From assembly GCF_900104185.1 (NCBI RefSeq), contig NZ_FNIZ01000004.1:1-64000 (forward strand): a stretch of 64,000 nt of DNA. The letters run 5' to 3'. Within the stretch, counting starts at the first letter, position 1. Each line of letters opens with the position of its first letter. The notes below the pieces were generated by a model. It made no database searches. It saw only the letters and a program-made list of their open reading frames with translations, and was not told where the DNA came from. A program made the translations under genes and the position numbers. Origin of the DNA: Halobacillus aidingensis. GTDB lineage: Bacteria; Bacillota; Bacilli; Bacillales; Halobacillaceae. Positions 1 to 7,207 of this stretch are shown piece by piece.

Positions 1-96
1 CTTTGGCGCGACTCGTACCCTCTTTGGCGCGACTCGTACCCTCTTTGGCGCGACTCGTACCCTCTTTGGCGCGACTCGTACCCTCTTTGGCGCGAA
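1..96. repeat. 21-bp tandem repeat array, cut by window start
   Basis: Four perfect head-to-tail copies of a 21-bp unit (starts 1, 22, 43, 64) containing GGCGCGACTCGTACCC, then a fifth copy that diverges after GGCGCGA at about 96. The array may continue left of the window. Read on the minus strand each unit contains GAGTCGCGC, a word also found in the 20-bp array at 34181-34540. The open frame through it gives only a heptapeptide repeat (LARLVPS) and is not regarded as a gene. Confidence 0.9.
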
Positions 97-126
97 AGGT
101 CATCCTCAAATCGGATGACCTTTCGC
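92..126. other. Perfect 14-bp inverted repeat at array end
   Basis: Arms 92-105 and 113-126 (GCGAAAGGTCATCC and its complement) are separated by a 7-nt loop. The left arm grows directly out of the last repeat unit. No T-run follows on either strand, so it is not a standard intrinsic terminator. The stretch from 127 to 317 holds a small dyad (TTCAC at 192-196, GTGAA at 203-207) and otherwise nothing recognised. Confidence 0.7.
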
Positions 127-317
127 TTCATATCGTACAGAAATTCACTCCACCGATAGATTGGGCTATATCTTTATATCAGTAGGCAAATTTCACGAAA
201 TTGTGAACGAAGGACTTTTTTTCTTTTTTATATGTCCAAAATCTATTGCAATTAGTCTGAATATTCCATAAAATCAATCATAATTTAACTATATCAAATC
301 AGAAGGAAGTGTTCTTT

Positions 318-581
318 TTGAATACAAAAACGGTGAGTCATCTTTACAACGTCTGCCCCCTTTGCCACGGAACCGGAACTTATAAAGAATATGACGACAG
401 TAAGGCGAACATGATCATGGATCACTATAGCCGCGTAAATCATGCGAGTGAAAAGACGGCTTGGAAAATGGCGGTTGAAGAAACGAGTTACAGCACGGAA
501 TGTGGACGTTGTCATGGTAATGGTCATGTACTCAATGACGAAGGTGAAGAAATGTATCGAGCTTTAAAGCAATTTGCATAA
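318..581 (+). CDS. Small protein with two DnaJ-like CxxCxGxG zinc motifs
   Basis: An 87-residue protein of unknown function. It carries two copies of the CxxCHGxG element typical of the DnaJ cysteine-rich zinc finger: CPLCHGTG near the N-terminus and CGRCHGNG near residue 65, which together could bind one zinc ion. No J domain is present. The start was placed at TTG 318 because AAGGAAG at 303-309 lies at ideal spacing from it. The alternative GTG at 309 overlaps that ribosome site. The gene stands alone, closed by a strong terminator. It could be a zinc-dependent protein-interaction module; nothing in the neighbourhood indicates a pathway. Confidence 0.75.
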   Translation: MNTKTVSHLYNVCPLCHGTGTYKEYDDSKANMIMDHYSRVNHASEKTAWKMAVEETSYSTECGRCHGNGHVLNDEGEEMYRALKQFA

Positions 582-624
582 AAAAATGGATCATCTCTTT
601 GAAGAGATGATCCATTTTTTAATT
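581..624 (+). terminator. Intrinsic terminator
   Basis: Near-perfect hairpin (AAAATGGATCATCTCTT against its complement, 582-620) ending in T6 directly after the zinc-motif gene. The rest of the gap to 883 (about 260 bp, AT-rich) holds no gene or clear motif that I can support. Confidence 0.85.
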
Positions 625-883
625 AATCTTCCAAATATGGGATCACCTCTTCATCTCTTACAATCGAGGGCAAAAAATTTCTTTCTAAATAACCTCCGTA
701 AAATAGTTACTCATTATCCTACTCCCATTTCATTTATTATTCCACGGTGTATCATTATGGAAGTTTATAGAAATTATTAAGGATGGGTAGCCTAAATGTG
801 TCATCGATGAGCACTTACTTTGAAACTGAGATAGTTTGAGAGTACGCTTAAGGATGACTACATCAGGAAAGGTGGATTCTCTC

Positions 884-1981
884 ATGTTATTTGACTCTTA
901 TCATTTAGATAGTAAACAACTAAACAACCGTTATGTCGTAGCACCGATGACCCGGATCAGTGCCGAAGCAGACGGCCGTGCGAATGACCGCATGAAAAAA
1001 TATTATCAGCGTTTTGCCAAAGGTGGCTTCGGTGCCATCATTACGGAAGGCATCTATCCAGACACGACCTTCAGCCAGGGATACAACAATCAACCGGGGA
1101 TTGCGACGGATATCCAGGCAGATGCATGGAAACCGGTCGTGAATGCTGTTCACGAAGAAGGAAGCATCATCATCGCGCAGCTCATGCATGCCGGTGGACA
1201 AAGCCAGGGCAATGCCTACACGGACGAAACCATCGCCCCTTCTGCCATTCCTCCAAAAGGGGAACAACTGGGATTTTATGGAGGGTCAGGTACATTCCAG
1301 ACGCCACGTGCGATGGATGACCAGGACTTTTTAGAGGTGAAAAAGGATTTTGTTGCGGCTGCCCGCCGCGCGAAGGAAGCTGGTTTTGATGGAGTGGAAA
1401 TACACGGAGCCAACGGCTATCTACTGGATCAGTTTTTAACTGATTATTTGAACAAGCGTGAAGATGAGTACGGGGGAACCGTTGAGAACCGCCTACGTTT
1501 TGTGTTGGAAGTCGTAGATGAAATACTTGCAGAAGTAGGAGAAGACTTTATTATCGGGATTCGCATTTCTCAAGGTAAAGTCGCCGACCAAACACACAAA
1601 TGGGCCGGTGGTGAAAAAGAAGCCGAGCAGATCTTCGGTGCACTAGGAAAGACTGGACTCGATTACATCCACGTCACAGACGGGGATGCAACAGCCCCTT
1701 CCTTCGGTGAAGGTTCCAAGACGCTTGCCGGCGCAGCGAAGACGTATGGTGGAATCACAGTCATCGCCAATGGCCAGCTCCAGGAGCAGGAACGTGCCGA
1801 AAGTCTTCTCGAATCAGGACAAGCTGATCTTGTCTCCATAGGCACTGGAGCACTTGCCAATCCTGATTTACCGAACAAAGTGAGGGACAAGGATGAACTG
1901 AATGCCTTCGATTTTGAAAAGATTTTGCTACCACAGGCCGAAGTGAAAGACCACGAACTTGATGCACCAATAAAAGAATAA
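884..1981 (+). CDS. NADH:flavin oxidoreductase, old yellow enzyme family
   Basis: A 365-residue TIM-barrel flavoenzyme of the old yellow enzyme family, expected to bind FMN and reduce activated alkenes or similar electrophiles with NAD(P)H in the cytoplasm. Visible family landmarks are APMTR at residues 20-24 and HGANGYLLDQF from residue 174, where His174 and Asn177 are the substrate-binding pair, followed by the DEYGG segment. Length is normal for the family. The start at ATG 884 is chosen because GAAAGGTGG precedes it; in-frame upstream codons lack a ribosome site. The gene is monocistronic, ending in a terminator shared with the convergent CorC-type gene. The physiological substrate cannot be read from the sequence. 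Confidence 0.9.
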   Translation: MLFDSYHLDSKQLNNRYVVAPMTRISAEADGRANDRMKKYYQRFAKGGFGAIITEGIYPDTTFSQGYNNQPGIATDIQADAWKPVVNAVHEEGSIIIAQLMHAGGQSQGNAYTDETIAPSAIPPKGEQLGFYGGSGTFQTPRAMDDQDFLEVKKDFVAAARRAKEAGFDGVEIHGANGYLLDQFLTDYLNKREDEYGGTVENRLRFVLEVVDEILAEVGEDFIIGIRISQGKVADQTHKWAGGEKEAEQIFGALGKTGLDYIHVTDGDATAPSFGEGSKTLAGAAKTYGGITVIANGQLQEQERAESLLESGQADLVSIGTGALANPDLPNKVRDKDELNAFDFEKILLPQAEVKDHELDAPIKE

Positions 1982-1986
1982 ATATC

Positions 1987-2032
1987 AAAAAAGACCCGGT
2001 CCCCTTTGATTAGAGTGACCGGGTCTTTCCTA
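1987..2032. terminator. Bidirectional terminator
   Basis: Hairpin with arms AAAGACCCGGT and ACCGGGTCTTT between two convergent genes. An A-run lies on the left and TTTCC on the right, so it can serve both strands. Confidence 0.85.
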
Positions 2033-2048
2033 TTTTTCAACTTCAAAA

Positions 2049-3269
2049 TCATTTAATAATCTGCACTTTTCGCACCATACGCCCTTCAATTTCCAACACT
2101 TTGAACGTTAGATTGTCTTGTTCCAATACATCTCCTTCGTCAGGGAAATCATTGAATTCCTTGATCAAATACCCCGCAAGAACATCTTCCTCTTCCGGAA
2201 TTTCTGTATCAAAGATGGAATTCAGGCGGCGCAACGTGATTTTACCATCACAAATCAATTCTGTTTCTGAAATCTTTTCAATGATTGAATCACTCTCTAC
2301 ATCCATTTCATCTTCGATTTCCAAACCGATCATTGCTTCAATGACATCTTCATGGGTAAGAACACCCTCGGTTCCCCCATACTCATCCAAAACAATCGCC
2401 ATGTGCTTCTTCTCTTTCGTCATTTTCCTAAACACCCATTCAATCTTATGAAACTCATAGACAACCAGCGGATCTTTGTACGTATAGTCTATAAACGGCT
2501 TTTCCGGTTCCATCGCCCAGGAAATCAAATATTTCGAGTGGAAAACCCCGATGATATCATCAATATCCTCCCCATAGACGGGGTAACGGGTGAATGGGTG
2601 TTGCACGACCATGTCACGGACTTCCTCGAAGGCAGCTTCCTGATCAATGGCAATCATATCGACACGCGGTGTTTTCAGAACATCTTTTACATTCAAATTA
2701 TAAAAATCAAGCACACCTTTGATTCGGTGGGATTCCGCTTCATTGAATGTCCCCTCGGAATCTGCAATGTCCACCATCGTGCGAAGTTCTTCTTTTGAAA
2801 TGGAAGATTCATTTGTCTGTCCTTTTGATAAAGCATTGGTTATAAATCCTGTTAATCGGTTCAGGACAATAGTAATGGGTTTGAAAATGATTACAAAGAA
2901 ACGAATGACTGGGTAAACAGTCAAAGCGATGCGATCCGGGAACGCAGCAGCCACCGATTTCGGGATGACCTCCGAGAAAATAATAATGGTTACCGTCAGT
3001 ATGGCAGAAGCCAGCCCCACACTGAACCCATATTCAATAGCTAGTGTAGTCACAAGCGTTGGCAACAGAATATTAGCGATATTATTTCCAATTAAAATAG
3101 TAGTGATGAACTCACTGGGATGTGAGAGTAAATCTAGTAATTTACCTGCTTTTTTATCGTCTTTCTTCGCTCTCGATTGGAGCTTCATTTTGTTAGCTGC
3201 CGTAAGAGCCGTTTCACTTCCAGAGAAAAAAAGCGATACGAACAGCAAAAAGATGATCGCAATGATCAC
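2049..3269 (-). CDS. CNNM/CorC-family membrane protein with CBS pair
   Basis: A 406-residue integral membrane protein with the order DUF21 transmembrane domain (about residues 1-190, beginning with a hydrophobic helix and the SGSETALTAANK signature), a tandem CBS pair (about 200-330) and a C-terminal CorC/HlyC domain (about 340-406). Members such as B. subtilis MpfA (YhdP) and mammalian CNNM are linked to magnesium efflux or divalent-cation homeostasis; the CBS pair senses nucleotide or Mg-ATP. The assignment to Mg2+ transport is by family only. The start ATG is preceded by AGGAGGAAT. The gene is monocistronic, with a 302-bp upstream gap that contains two large hairpins. Confidence 0.9.
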   Translation of the reverse strand: MIIAIIFLLFVSLFFSGSETALTAANKMKLQSRAKKDDKKAGKLLDLLSHPSEFITTILIGNNIANILLPTLVTTLAIEYGFSVGLASAILTVTIIIFSEVIPKSVAAAFPDRIALTVYPVIRFFVIIFKPITIVLNRLTGFITNALSKGQTNESSISKEELRTMVDIADSEGTFNEAESHRIKGVLDFYNLNVKDVLKTPRVDMIAIDQEAAFEEVRDMVVQHPFTRYPVYGEDIDDIIGVFHSKYLISWAMEPEKPFIDYTYKDPLVVYEFHKIEWVFRKMTKEKKHMAIVLDEYGGTEGVLTHEDVIEAMIGLEIEDEMDVESDSIIEKISETELICDGKITLRRLNSIFDTEIPEEEDVLAGYLIKEFNDFPDEGDVLEQDNLTFKVLEIEGRMVRKVQIIK

Positions 3270-3464
3270 GGGGCTATTCCTCCTTGAATGATGGACACAA
3301 ATATTAAGGAAAAGGGATAGAAGATGGCCTCCCCCTCCTTTTTCACGTTACACATTATAAAAAGTCAAAAAAGATACACACGAAGCGTACGTAGCACCTA
3401 TTGTACACTACTTCCTTTTCCCTTAGAAGAAATATGAAAACTACACCCCTTGCTCAACCAAAAT

Positions 3465-3509
3465 ATGTAAGACCTGGTCACCCATTTTATGGGTGACCAG
3501 GTCTTACAT
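3465..3509. other. Perfect 20-bp stem hairpin without T-run
   Basis: Arms 3465-3484 and 3490-3509 match perfectly (ATGTAAGACCTGGTCACCCA and its complement) around a 5-nt loop. No T-run follows on either strand. It sits in the 302-bp gap between the start of the CorC-type gene and the end of the lipoprotein gene, 17 bp from a separate terminator. The remainder of the gap (3270-3460) shows nothing else. Confidence 0.85.
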
Positions 3510-3525
3510 TATATTCCAATCAAGC

Positions 3526-3571
3526 ACCAACAAAAACCAGACCTTTAAAAGGTCTGGTTTTTGTTGGTGTA
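3526..3571 (-). terminator. Intrinsic terminator of the lipoprotein gene
   Basis: Long hairpin with arms CACCAACAAAAACCAGACC and GGTCTGGTTTTTGTTGGTG immediately after the stop codon of the minus-strand lipoprotein gene. A T5 tract lies inside the descending arm. Confidence 0.8.
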
Positions 3572-4336
3572 TTATAGGTTAACTGTAACTTCTGCATCTT
3601 CACGCAGCTTATCAACGAGTTTTTGTGTGGCTTGTCCTTCTTTTTGACGAGTCAACTGCTGTTCAATCGTTGGTTTTGCTTCTTCATAAGATGGTACTTC
3701 TTGTTCCGTATCCATGCTTTCTTGCTGCTCTTTCATTTTGTCATAAGCTTCTTTGATTTCTTCCTCTGAAGGTTTCACATCTCCAGCTTCTTCAGCAATC
3801 AACTTGTCAATTTTAACTTGTGTCTGAATTTGAGAGCGTACTTCTTTCTCACTCATTCCCTGTTCTTCAAGCGCAGCGAGAAATTCGTCAGCCGAACCGA
3901 CTTGCTGTTGCTTTGCCAATTCCTCAAGCGTCTGGTTTACCTCTTTTTCAGAAGCTGTGAATTCACGGTTATCCGCTTCCTGCATCAACAGCTCTTGTCC
4001 AACCAGGCTTTCGGCTACTTGCTTCTTCAATTGGTCCTGATCAAGTTCTTGACCTGTCATTTGAGACTGCATCGCTGCTTGTTGGAACTGACCTTTATAA
4101 GTCGTTTCAAACTCTTCTTTTTTAATTTCTGTACCATTTACACTAGCGACAACTTCCGGTACACCTTCAAGGTCCGGTTTAGGTGCTTCCGGTTGTTCAC
4201 CTGATTCTGCTTGTTCTGTTTTCTCTTCTTTTTCTTTTTCCTTATTATCAGAAGCGCCTTCTTCATCGTTACCACAGGCTGCTAGTAAGGAAACGAACGC
4301 TACAAATAGTAAACTTAATAACCACTTTTTATTCAA
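3572..4336 (-). CDS. SurA N-terminal-domain lipoprotein
   Basis: A secreted lipoprotein of 254 residues. The signal peptide MNKKWLLSLLFVAFVSLLAAC ends in an LAAC lipobox with the lipidated Cys at residue 21, followed by an acidic Glu/Lys-rich linker. The rest matches the helical SurA/PrsA-type chaperone domain (GTEIKKEEFE, a long helical core, then KPSEEEIKEAY). No parvulin peptidyl-prolyl isomerase domain is present, so this is probably a foldase-like chaperone without isomerase activity acting outside the membrane. The start was set at TTG 4336 because AAAGGAG lies 8 nt upstream; the in-frame ATG two codons earlier is too close to that site. Monocistronic. Confidence 0.85.
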   Translation of the reverse strand: MNKKWLLSLLFVAFVSLLAACGNDEEGASDNKEKEKEEKTEQAESGEQPEAPKPDLEGVPEVVASVNGTEIKKEEFETTYKGQFQQAAMQSQMTGQELDQDQLKKQVAESLVGQELLMQEADNREFTASEKEVNQTLEELAKQQQVGSADEFLAALEEQGMSEKEVRSQIQTQVKIDKLIAEEAGDVKPSEEEIKEAYDKMKEQQESMDTEQEVPSYEEAKPTIEQQLTRQKEGQATQKLVDKLREDAEVTVNL

Positions 4337-4535
4337 TGTCATTTCTCCTTTATTCATCGTTGTGTTAGCCATTGTAACACGGAACGACCGTCTGTAAACA
4401 CACCCATATCGGTGGTCTCAACTCCCTTCCCACATAAAAGTTGTTCAGAACACTGTCATGACAAGGCTTCTTCAAGGAATATTTTGTCTTTCTTACAAAT
4501 GTGGAAAATTTGTGGAAAGCAAGAAAGGGTTTTCA

Positions 4536-5006
4536 TCAGCGGATCACCGGTATACTTACTCCTTTAATCCAATCTCGAATAAACGGGGCCTGATGAGGGT
4601 TCAGAAGATTTTCATGGATCTCCTCAGCATGAAAGAAAGCCTGCCTCTTACTCTCGTGGTTCGTCGTCAGTTTCCCCTCATAGGAGCTGCTGCGAAAGAC
4701 GATCTGCACACTGAACACTCGGTCTCCATTCTCATAAGTAGCAAAACCACTTTCACCTGAATAAATGCCGTATAAATCCATCGACTTCATGTCCAGCCCG
4801 GTTTCTTCCTTGACTTCCCTTTTGACGGCCGAGTCGAAGGTCTCTCCAATTTCAAGAAGCCCACCCGGAATCCCCCACACACCATGATCCGCACGTTTTT
4901 GCAGGAGGATGCGCCCATGGTCATCCTCAATGATTGCCCCACAACCGACTGTCAGCAATGTTTCATGGCCGATCATTTGGCGCATCGTCTGAATATAGTC
5001 ATTCAT
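4536..5006 (-). CDS. Nudix hydrolase
   Basis: A 156-residue cytoplasmic Nudix hydrolase that would cleave a nucleoside diphosphate linked to another moiety. The complete Nudix box GX5EX7REUXEEXGU is visible at residues 49-71 (GLLEIGE ... REVKEETGL), so the catalytic metal-binding glutamates are intact. Length is normal. The start ATG 5006 follows AAAGGGG; its first 8 bases overlap the end of the upstream MerR-methyltransferase gene, so the two are likely translationally coupled. Substrate is not determinable. No clear terminator hairpin was seen directly after it. Confidence 0.92.
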   Translation of the reverse strand: MNDYIQTMRQMIGHETLLTVGCGAIIEDDHGRILLQKRADHGVWGIPGGLLEIGETFDSAVKREVKEETGLDMKSMDLYGIYSGESGFATYENGDRVFSVQIVFRSSSYEGKLTTNHESKRQAFFHAEEIHENLLNPHQAPFIRDWIKGVSIPVIR

Positions 5007-6048
5007 TAGATGTACCCCTTTCCCTCTTTTCAGCATATAGCAGATGGAGAATCGGATTGAACTGATGAGCTTCCACATCATACCCGTGATCTTCCCACCA
5101 TCTGATCAAGCGTGAACGATCAGCATAGTACTCATCTTCAATCGCCTCCACCGCTTCTTCGTTTCCTGATTCTTGATAGCTCTCCAGGACACTTTTTCTG
5201 TCTGACTCATCTCTGAACATTAAATCGGCAATGACTACTCGCCCGTGGTCACCCAGGATCCGGTCAAACTCTGCAAGAGCAAGATCCTTATCCTCATCTG
5301 TTAAATGATGAAGCGCATAGCTCGAGACGACGAAATCCGCCTCTTTATCGTTTAAGGGAAGAGAAAGAAAATGACCAAGGCGTGTTTCCGCTTGAGGGTG
5401 TTTCTCTGCACATACCTTCAACATCTCTTTCGACTGATCAACAGCAATCATAGGAAGGCCCTGCCGCAAAAATAGTCCGCTCAAGTTCCCTGTACCTGCC
5501 CCGATATCTACCCCTCTCTCCCCAGGTGATGCATTCACCCATGCATGAGCCATCTTAAGAGCCTCGTCATAATGCTCATGAACATTGAAGCGATACCCCG
5601 TTGTTTTGATGTTGTCGTCGTAATCTTTCGCTTGATCGTCAAAATTCCAACGATCGCGCCAGCTGGTCCGCTTCTCTTTTAAACCTTTCAATTCACGTGC
5701 CATGTTCGTCATTTGTTCCTCCTTTCCTGCCTTCCCAATCATATCCACTATACGGTCTACAGTTGCCACCATATCTCTGATCTGCAGCATCTCTTCATAA
5801 AGCAATGAACGCTGGGTATGTAAATAATCTGTGAAATCATCATTCTGTTCCAATGCCTTCTTAATTTCCTTCGTAGATAACCCGACCTCTCTCAAAGCCA
5901 GAATGGTACGCAAATCCCTGACATCTTCTTCTGTGTATATACGGTATCCATTGCTCGCTTTTTCCGGTGCAATCAAGCCTTTTTCTTCGTAAAATCGAAT
6001 GGTTCTTGTTGTTGTTTCTAACTTCTTCGCTACTTCCGTAATCTTCAT
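4999..6048 (-). CDS. MerR-type regulator fused to SAM methyltransferase
   Basis: A 349-residue fusion. Residues 1-68 are a MerR winged-helix DNA-binding domain (MKITEVAKKLETTTRTIRFY, then NGYRIYTEEDV); residues 70-125 form the dimerising coiled coil; residues 150-345 are a class I SAM-dependent methyltransferase with motif I DIGAGTGN at 181-188 and the FVVSSYALHHL motif typical of small-molecule methyltransferases. The usual MerR effector domain is thus replaced by an enzyme, suggesting that the substrate or SAM status controls transcription. The start is ATG 6048 after AAAAGGGGG. A textbook 19-bp-spacer MerR promoter lies just upstream, so autoregulation is likely. It forms an operon with the Nudix gene. 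Confidence 0.9.
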   Translation of the reverse strand: MKITEVAKKLETTTRTIRFYEEKGLIAPEKASNGYRIYTEEDVRDLRTILALREVGLSTKEIKKALEQNDDFTDYLHTQRSLLYEEMLQIRDMVATVDRIVDMIGKAGKEEQMTNMARELKGLKEKRTSWRDRWNFDDQAKDYDDNIKTTGYRFNVHEHYDEALKMAHAWVNASPGERGVDIGAGTGNLSGLFLRQGLPMIAVDQSKEMLKVCAEKHPQAETRLGHFLSLPLNDKEADFVVSSYALHHLTDEDKDLALAEFDRILGDHGRVVIADLMFRDESDRKSVLESYQESGNEEAVEAIEDEYYADRSRLIRWWEDHGYDVEAHQFNPILHLLYAEKRERGTSNE

Positions 6049-6073
6049 GAAGGAATCCCCCTTTTCAAACCCC

Positions 6074-6104
6074 ACTATAAAGGGTAACGTTACGTAAAGG
6101 TAAA
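6074..6104 (-). promoter_or_regulatory. MerR-type promoter with 19-bp spacer and palindrome
   Basis: On the minus strand, -35 TTTACC (6099-6104) and -10 TATAGT (6074-6079) are separated by 19 bp, the over-long spacing characteristic of MerR-activated promoters. A perfect palindrome GTAACGTTAC (6084-6093) is centred in the spacer. It lies 26-56 bp upstream of the MerR-fusion start. Confidence 0.8.
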
Positions 6105-6306
6105 GTGTATTTTCAAAAAATCTTCCCTTAGAAATGATACTCACTCAAAAACGACTAATAATCTAGTTCTCTTGTTCATAAGCTTTTAAAGGTTAAGTGA
6201 GAGAGTGTCATAATTTTCGGATAGTAGTTGAAAATCACTGTGAGCTTTTATAGTATAATGGTAACAAACAGTTTCATAGCTTTGATTTCCTTAGAGGAGT
6301 GAGCAA

Positions 6307-6567
6307 ATGTTAAAAGAATCTGACTTTCCAACAGAAGAATTAAGAGACCAATGGATCAAGGTACGGAATAAGAAACTGGAGGAAATGGCCCAGTTCATCC
6401 AAAGATACTTCCATCTCACAAAAGTCAGAGAAAACCCGGGCAGTTATGAAGTTCAGGGGTATTTCTATCAACCTGGATTTGGTGAAGTACGCATGGCGTT
6501 CGAATTCAGTTACGAGAACGTCGCCAAGTTCACGGACTTATTTGATGAGCCCATTGAAAATAAGTAA
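6307..6567 (+). CDS. Conserved hypothetical protein, 86 aa
   Basis: I do not recognise this family. The 86-residue product is soluble, charged and mixed alpha/beta in appearance, with a helical N-terminal half (ELRDQWIKVRNKKLEEMAQF) and an aromatic strand-rich centre. The start ATG has a clear ribosome site (TTAGAGGAG) and a terminator follows, so the gene is real. It stands alone, divergent from the MerR-methyltransferase operon and next to the MITE-like element. A TATAAT box lies at 6254-6259 but without a convincing -35 element at normal spacing. Confidence 0.7.
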   Translation: MLKESDFPTEELRDQWIKVRNKKLEEMAQFIQRYFHLTKVRENPGSYEVQGYFYQPGFGEVRMAFEFSYENVAKFTDLFDEPIENK

Positions 6568-6601
6568 TAAAAAAAGACCCATATCCTGGGTCTTTTTTTC
6601 T
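6568..6601 (+). terminator. Intrinsic terminator
   Basis: AAAGACCC / GGGTCTTT hairpin with T7 directly after the hypothetical gene; the A-run on the left makes it usable in both directions. Confidence 0.85.
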
Positions 6602-6684
6602 ATCCCAAAAATCAAAGAGTTAAAGAAATGCTCCCGATTGTGGAAGACTCAGTTTCGAGACTTTTGTGGAGTGGATGGGGCTGC

Positions 6685-6787
6685 GGGGAATGGCTCGCTT
6701 TCCGCGGGAGCGCGGTGAGCCTCCTCGGACTGCGTCCTGTGGGGTCTCACCATGCACTTTTTTCCCGCAGGAGTCTCGCCATTCCCC
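6685..6787 (-). repeat. Bacillaceae-type ~100-bp structured repeat, copy 1
   Basis: A 103-bp unit bounded by the 10-bp inverted ends GGGGAATGGC / GCCATTCCCC. On the minus strand it reads GCGAGACTCCTGCGGG ... GACGCAGTCCGAGGAGGC ... GCGGAAAGCGAG, the layout of a very abundant intergenic repeat known to me from many Bacillaceae genomes. It is an inverted, diverged copy of the unit at 6996-7109 and should fold into a branched RNA or DNA structure. Confidence 0.75.
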
Positions 6788-6995
6788 TCCGCCCCTTTGC
6801 CATATAAGTATCTCGAAACCACATCCGGAATAAGCTGCTATTATGCCCATGGTAATTGGAGGGGAATGAACTCCTAAGGACGCTATTCTGCACACGAAAA
6901 GCTTGTTATAGAGCGCTTTATGCTTATAACACCAGGTTAGTGGAAGGCAACCTCCCACAGGAAAGGGGTTCGTTTCTCACCTTCATGGAATGGGG

Positions 6996-7109
6996 TGGTT
7001 GGGAAGCTGCGAGACTCCCGTGGGAGAAAGGAGATAGGCGAGATCCCGCAGGACGAAGTCCGAGGAAGCTTGCCACTCCCCCACAGGAAAGCGAGTAGCT
7101 TCCCAGCCA
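6996..7109 (+). repeat. Bacillaceae-type ~100-bp structured repeat, copy 2
   Basis: A 114-bp unit with inverted ends TGGTTGGGAAGCT / AGCTTCCCAGCCA (one mismatch). It reads GCGAGACTCCCGTGGG ... CCCGCAGGACGAAGTCCGAG ... AGGAAAGCGAG on the plus strand, so it opposes copy 1. The arms differ from those of copy 1 while the internal blocks are conserved, indicating arm co-variation. Confidence 0.75.
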
Positions 7110-7207
7110 CACCTAACGTGCTCAACACGGCAACGAACCCCGAAAAGTCTCGAAATCGAGTCTTCCACAATCCTGTCATATTCTTTAATAACAAAGCTAT
7201 GTGCTTA

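Larger units (their letters stand above)
6637..7171. mobile_element. MITE-like element, 535 bp, 29-bp terminal inverted repeats
   Basis: Terminal inverted repeats at 6637-6665 and 7143-7171 match at 27 of 29 positions (ATTGTGGAAGACTC... and its complement). Between them lie two further structured units in opposite orientation. The sequence is GC-rich compared with its flanks and encodes no transposase; the short frames crossing it look accidental. No target-site duplication is obvious. The architecture is that of a non-autonomous transposable element or an intergenic repeat family carried between outer repeats. It fills the 640-bp gap between two converging genes. Confidence 0.8.

Noticed and set aside
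3-185. 60-aa frame with LARLVPS heptad repeats
   Set aside because: It is a by-product of the 21-bp DNA repeat; no ribosome site, and the frame continues into a hairpin and AT-rich non-coding DNA.
192-207. TTCAC/GTGAA dyad considered as a Rex or FNR site
   Set aside because: The half-sites point the wrong way round compared with Rex (TTGTGAA ... TTCACAA) and FNR (TGTGA ... TCACA) operators, and no redox gene follows.
574-780. 68-aa frame after the zinc-motif gene
   Set aside because: It begins inside the terminator and has no ribosome site.
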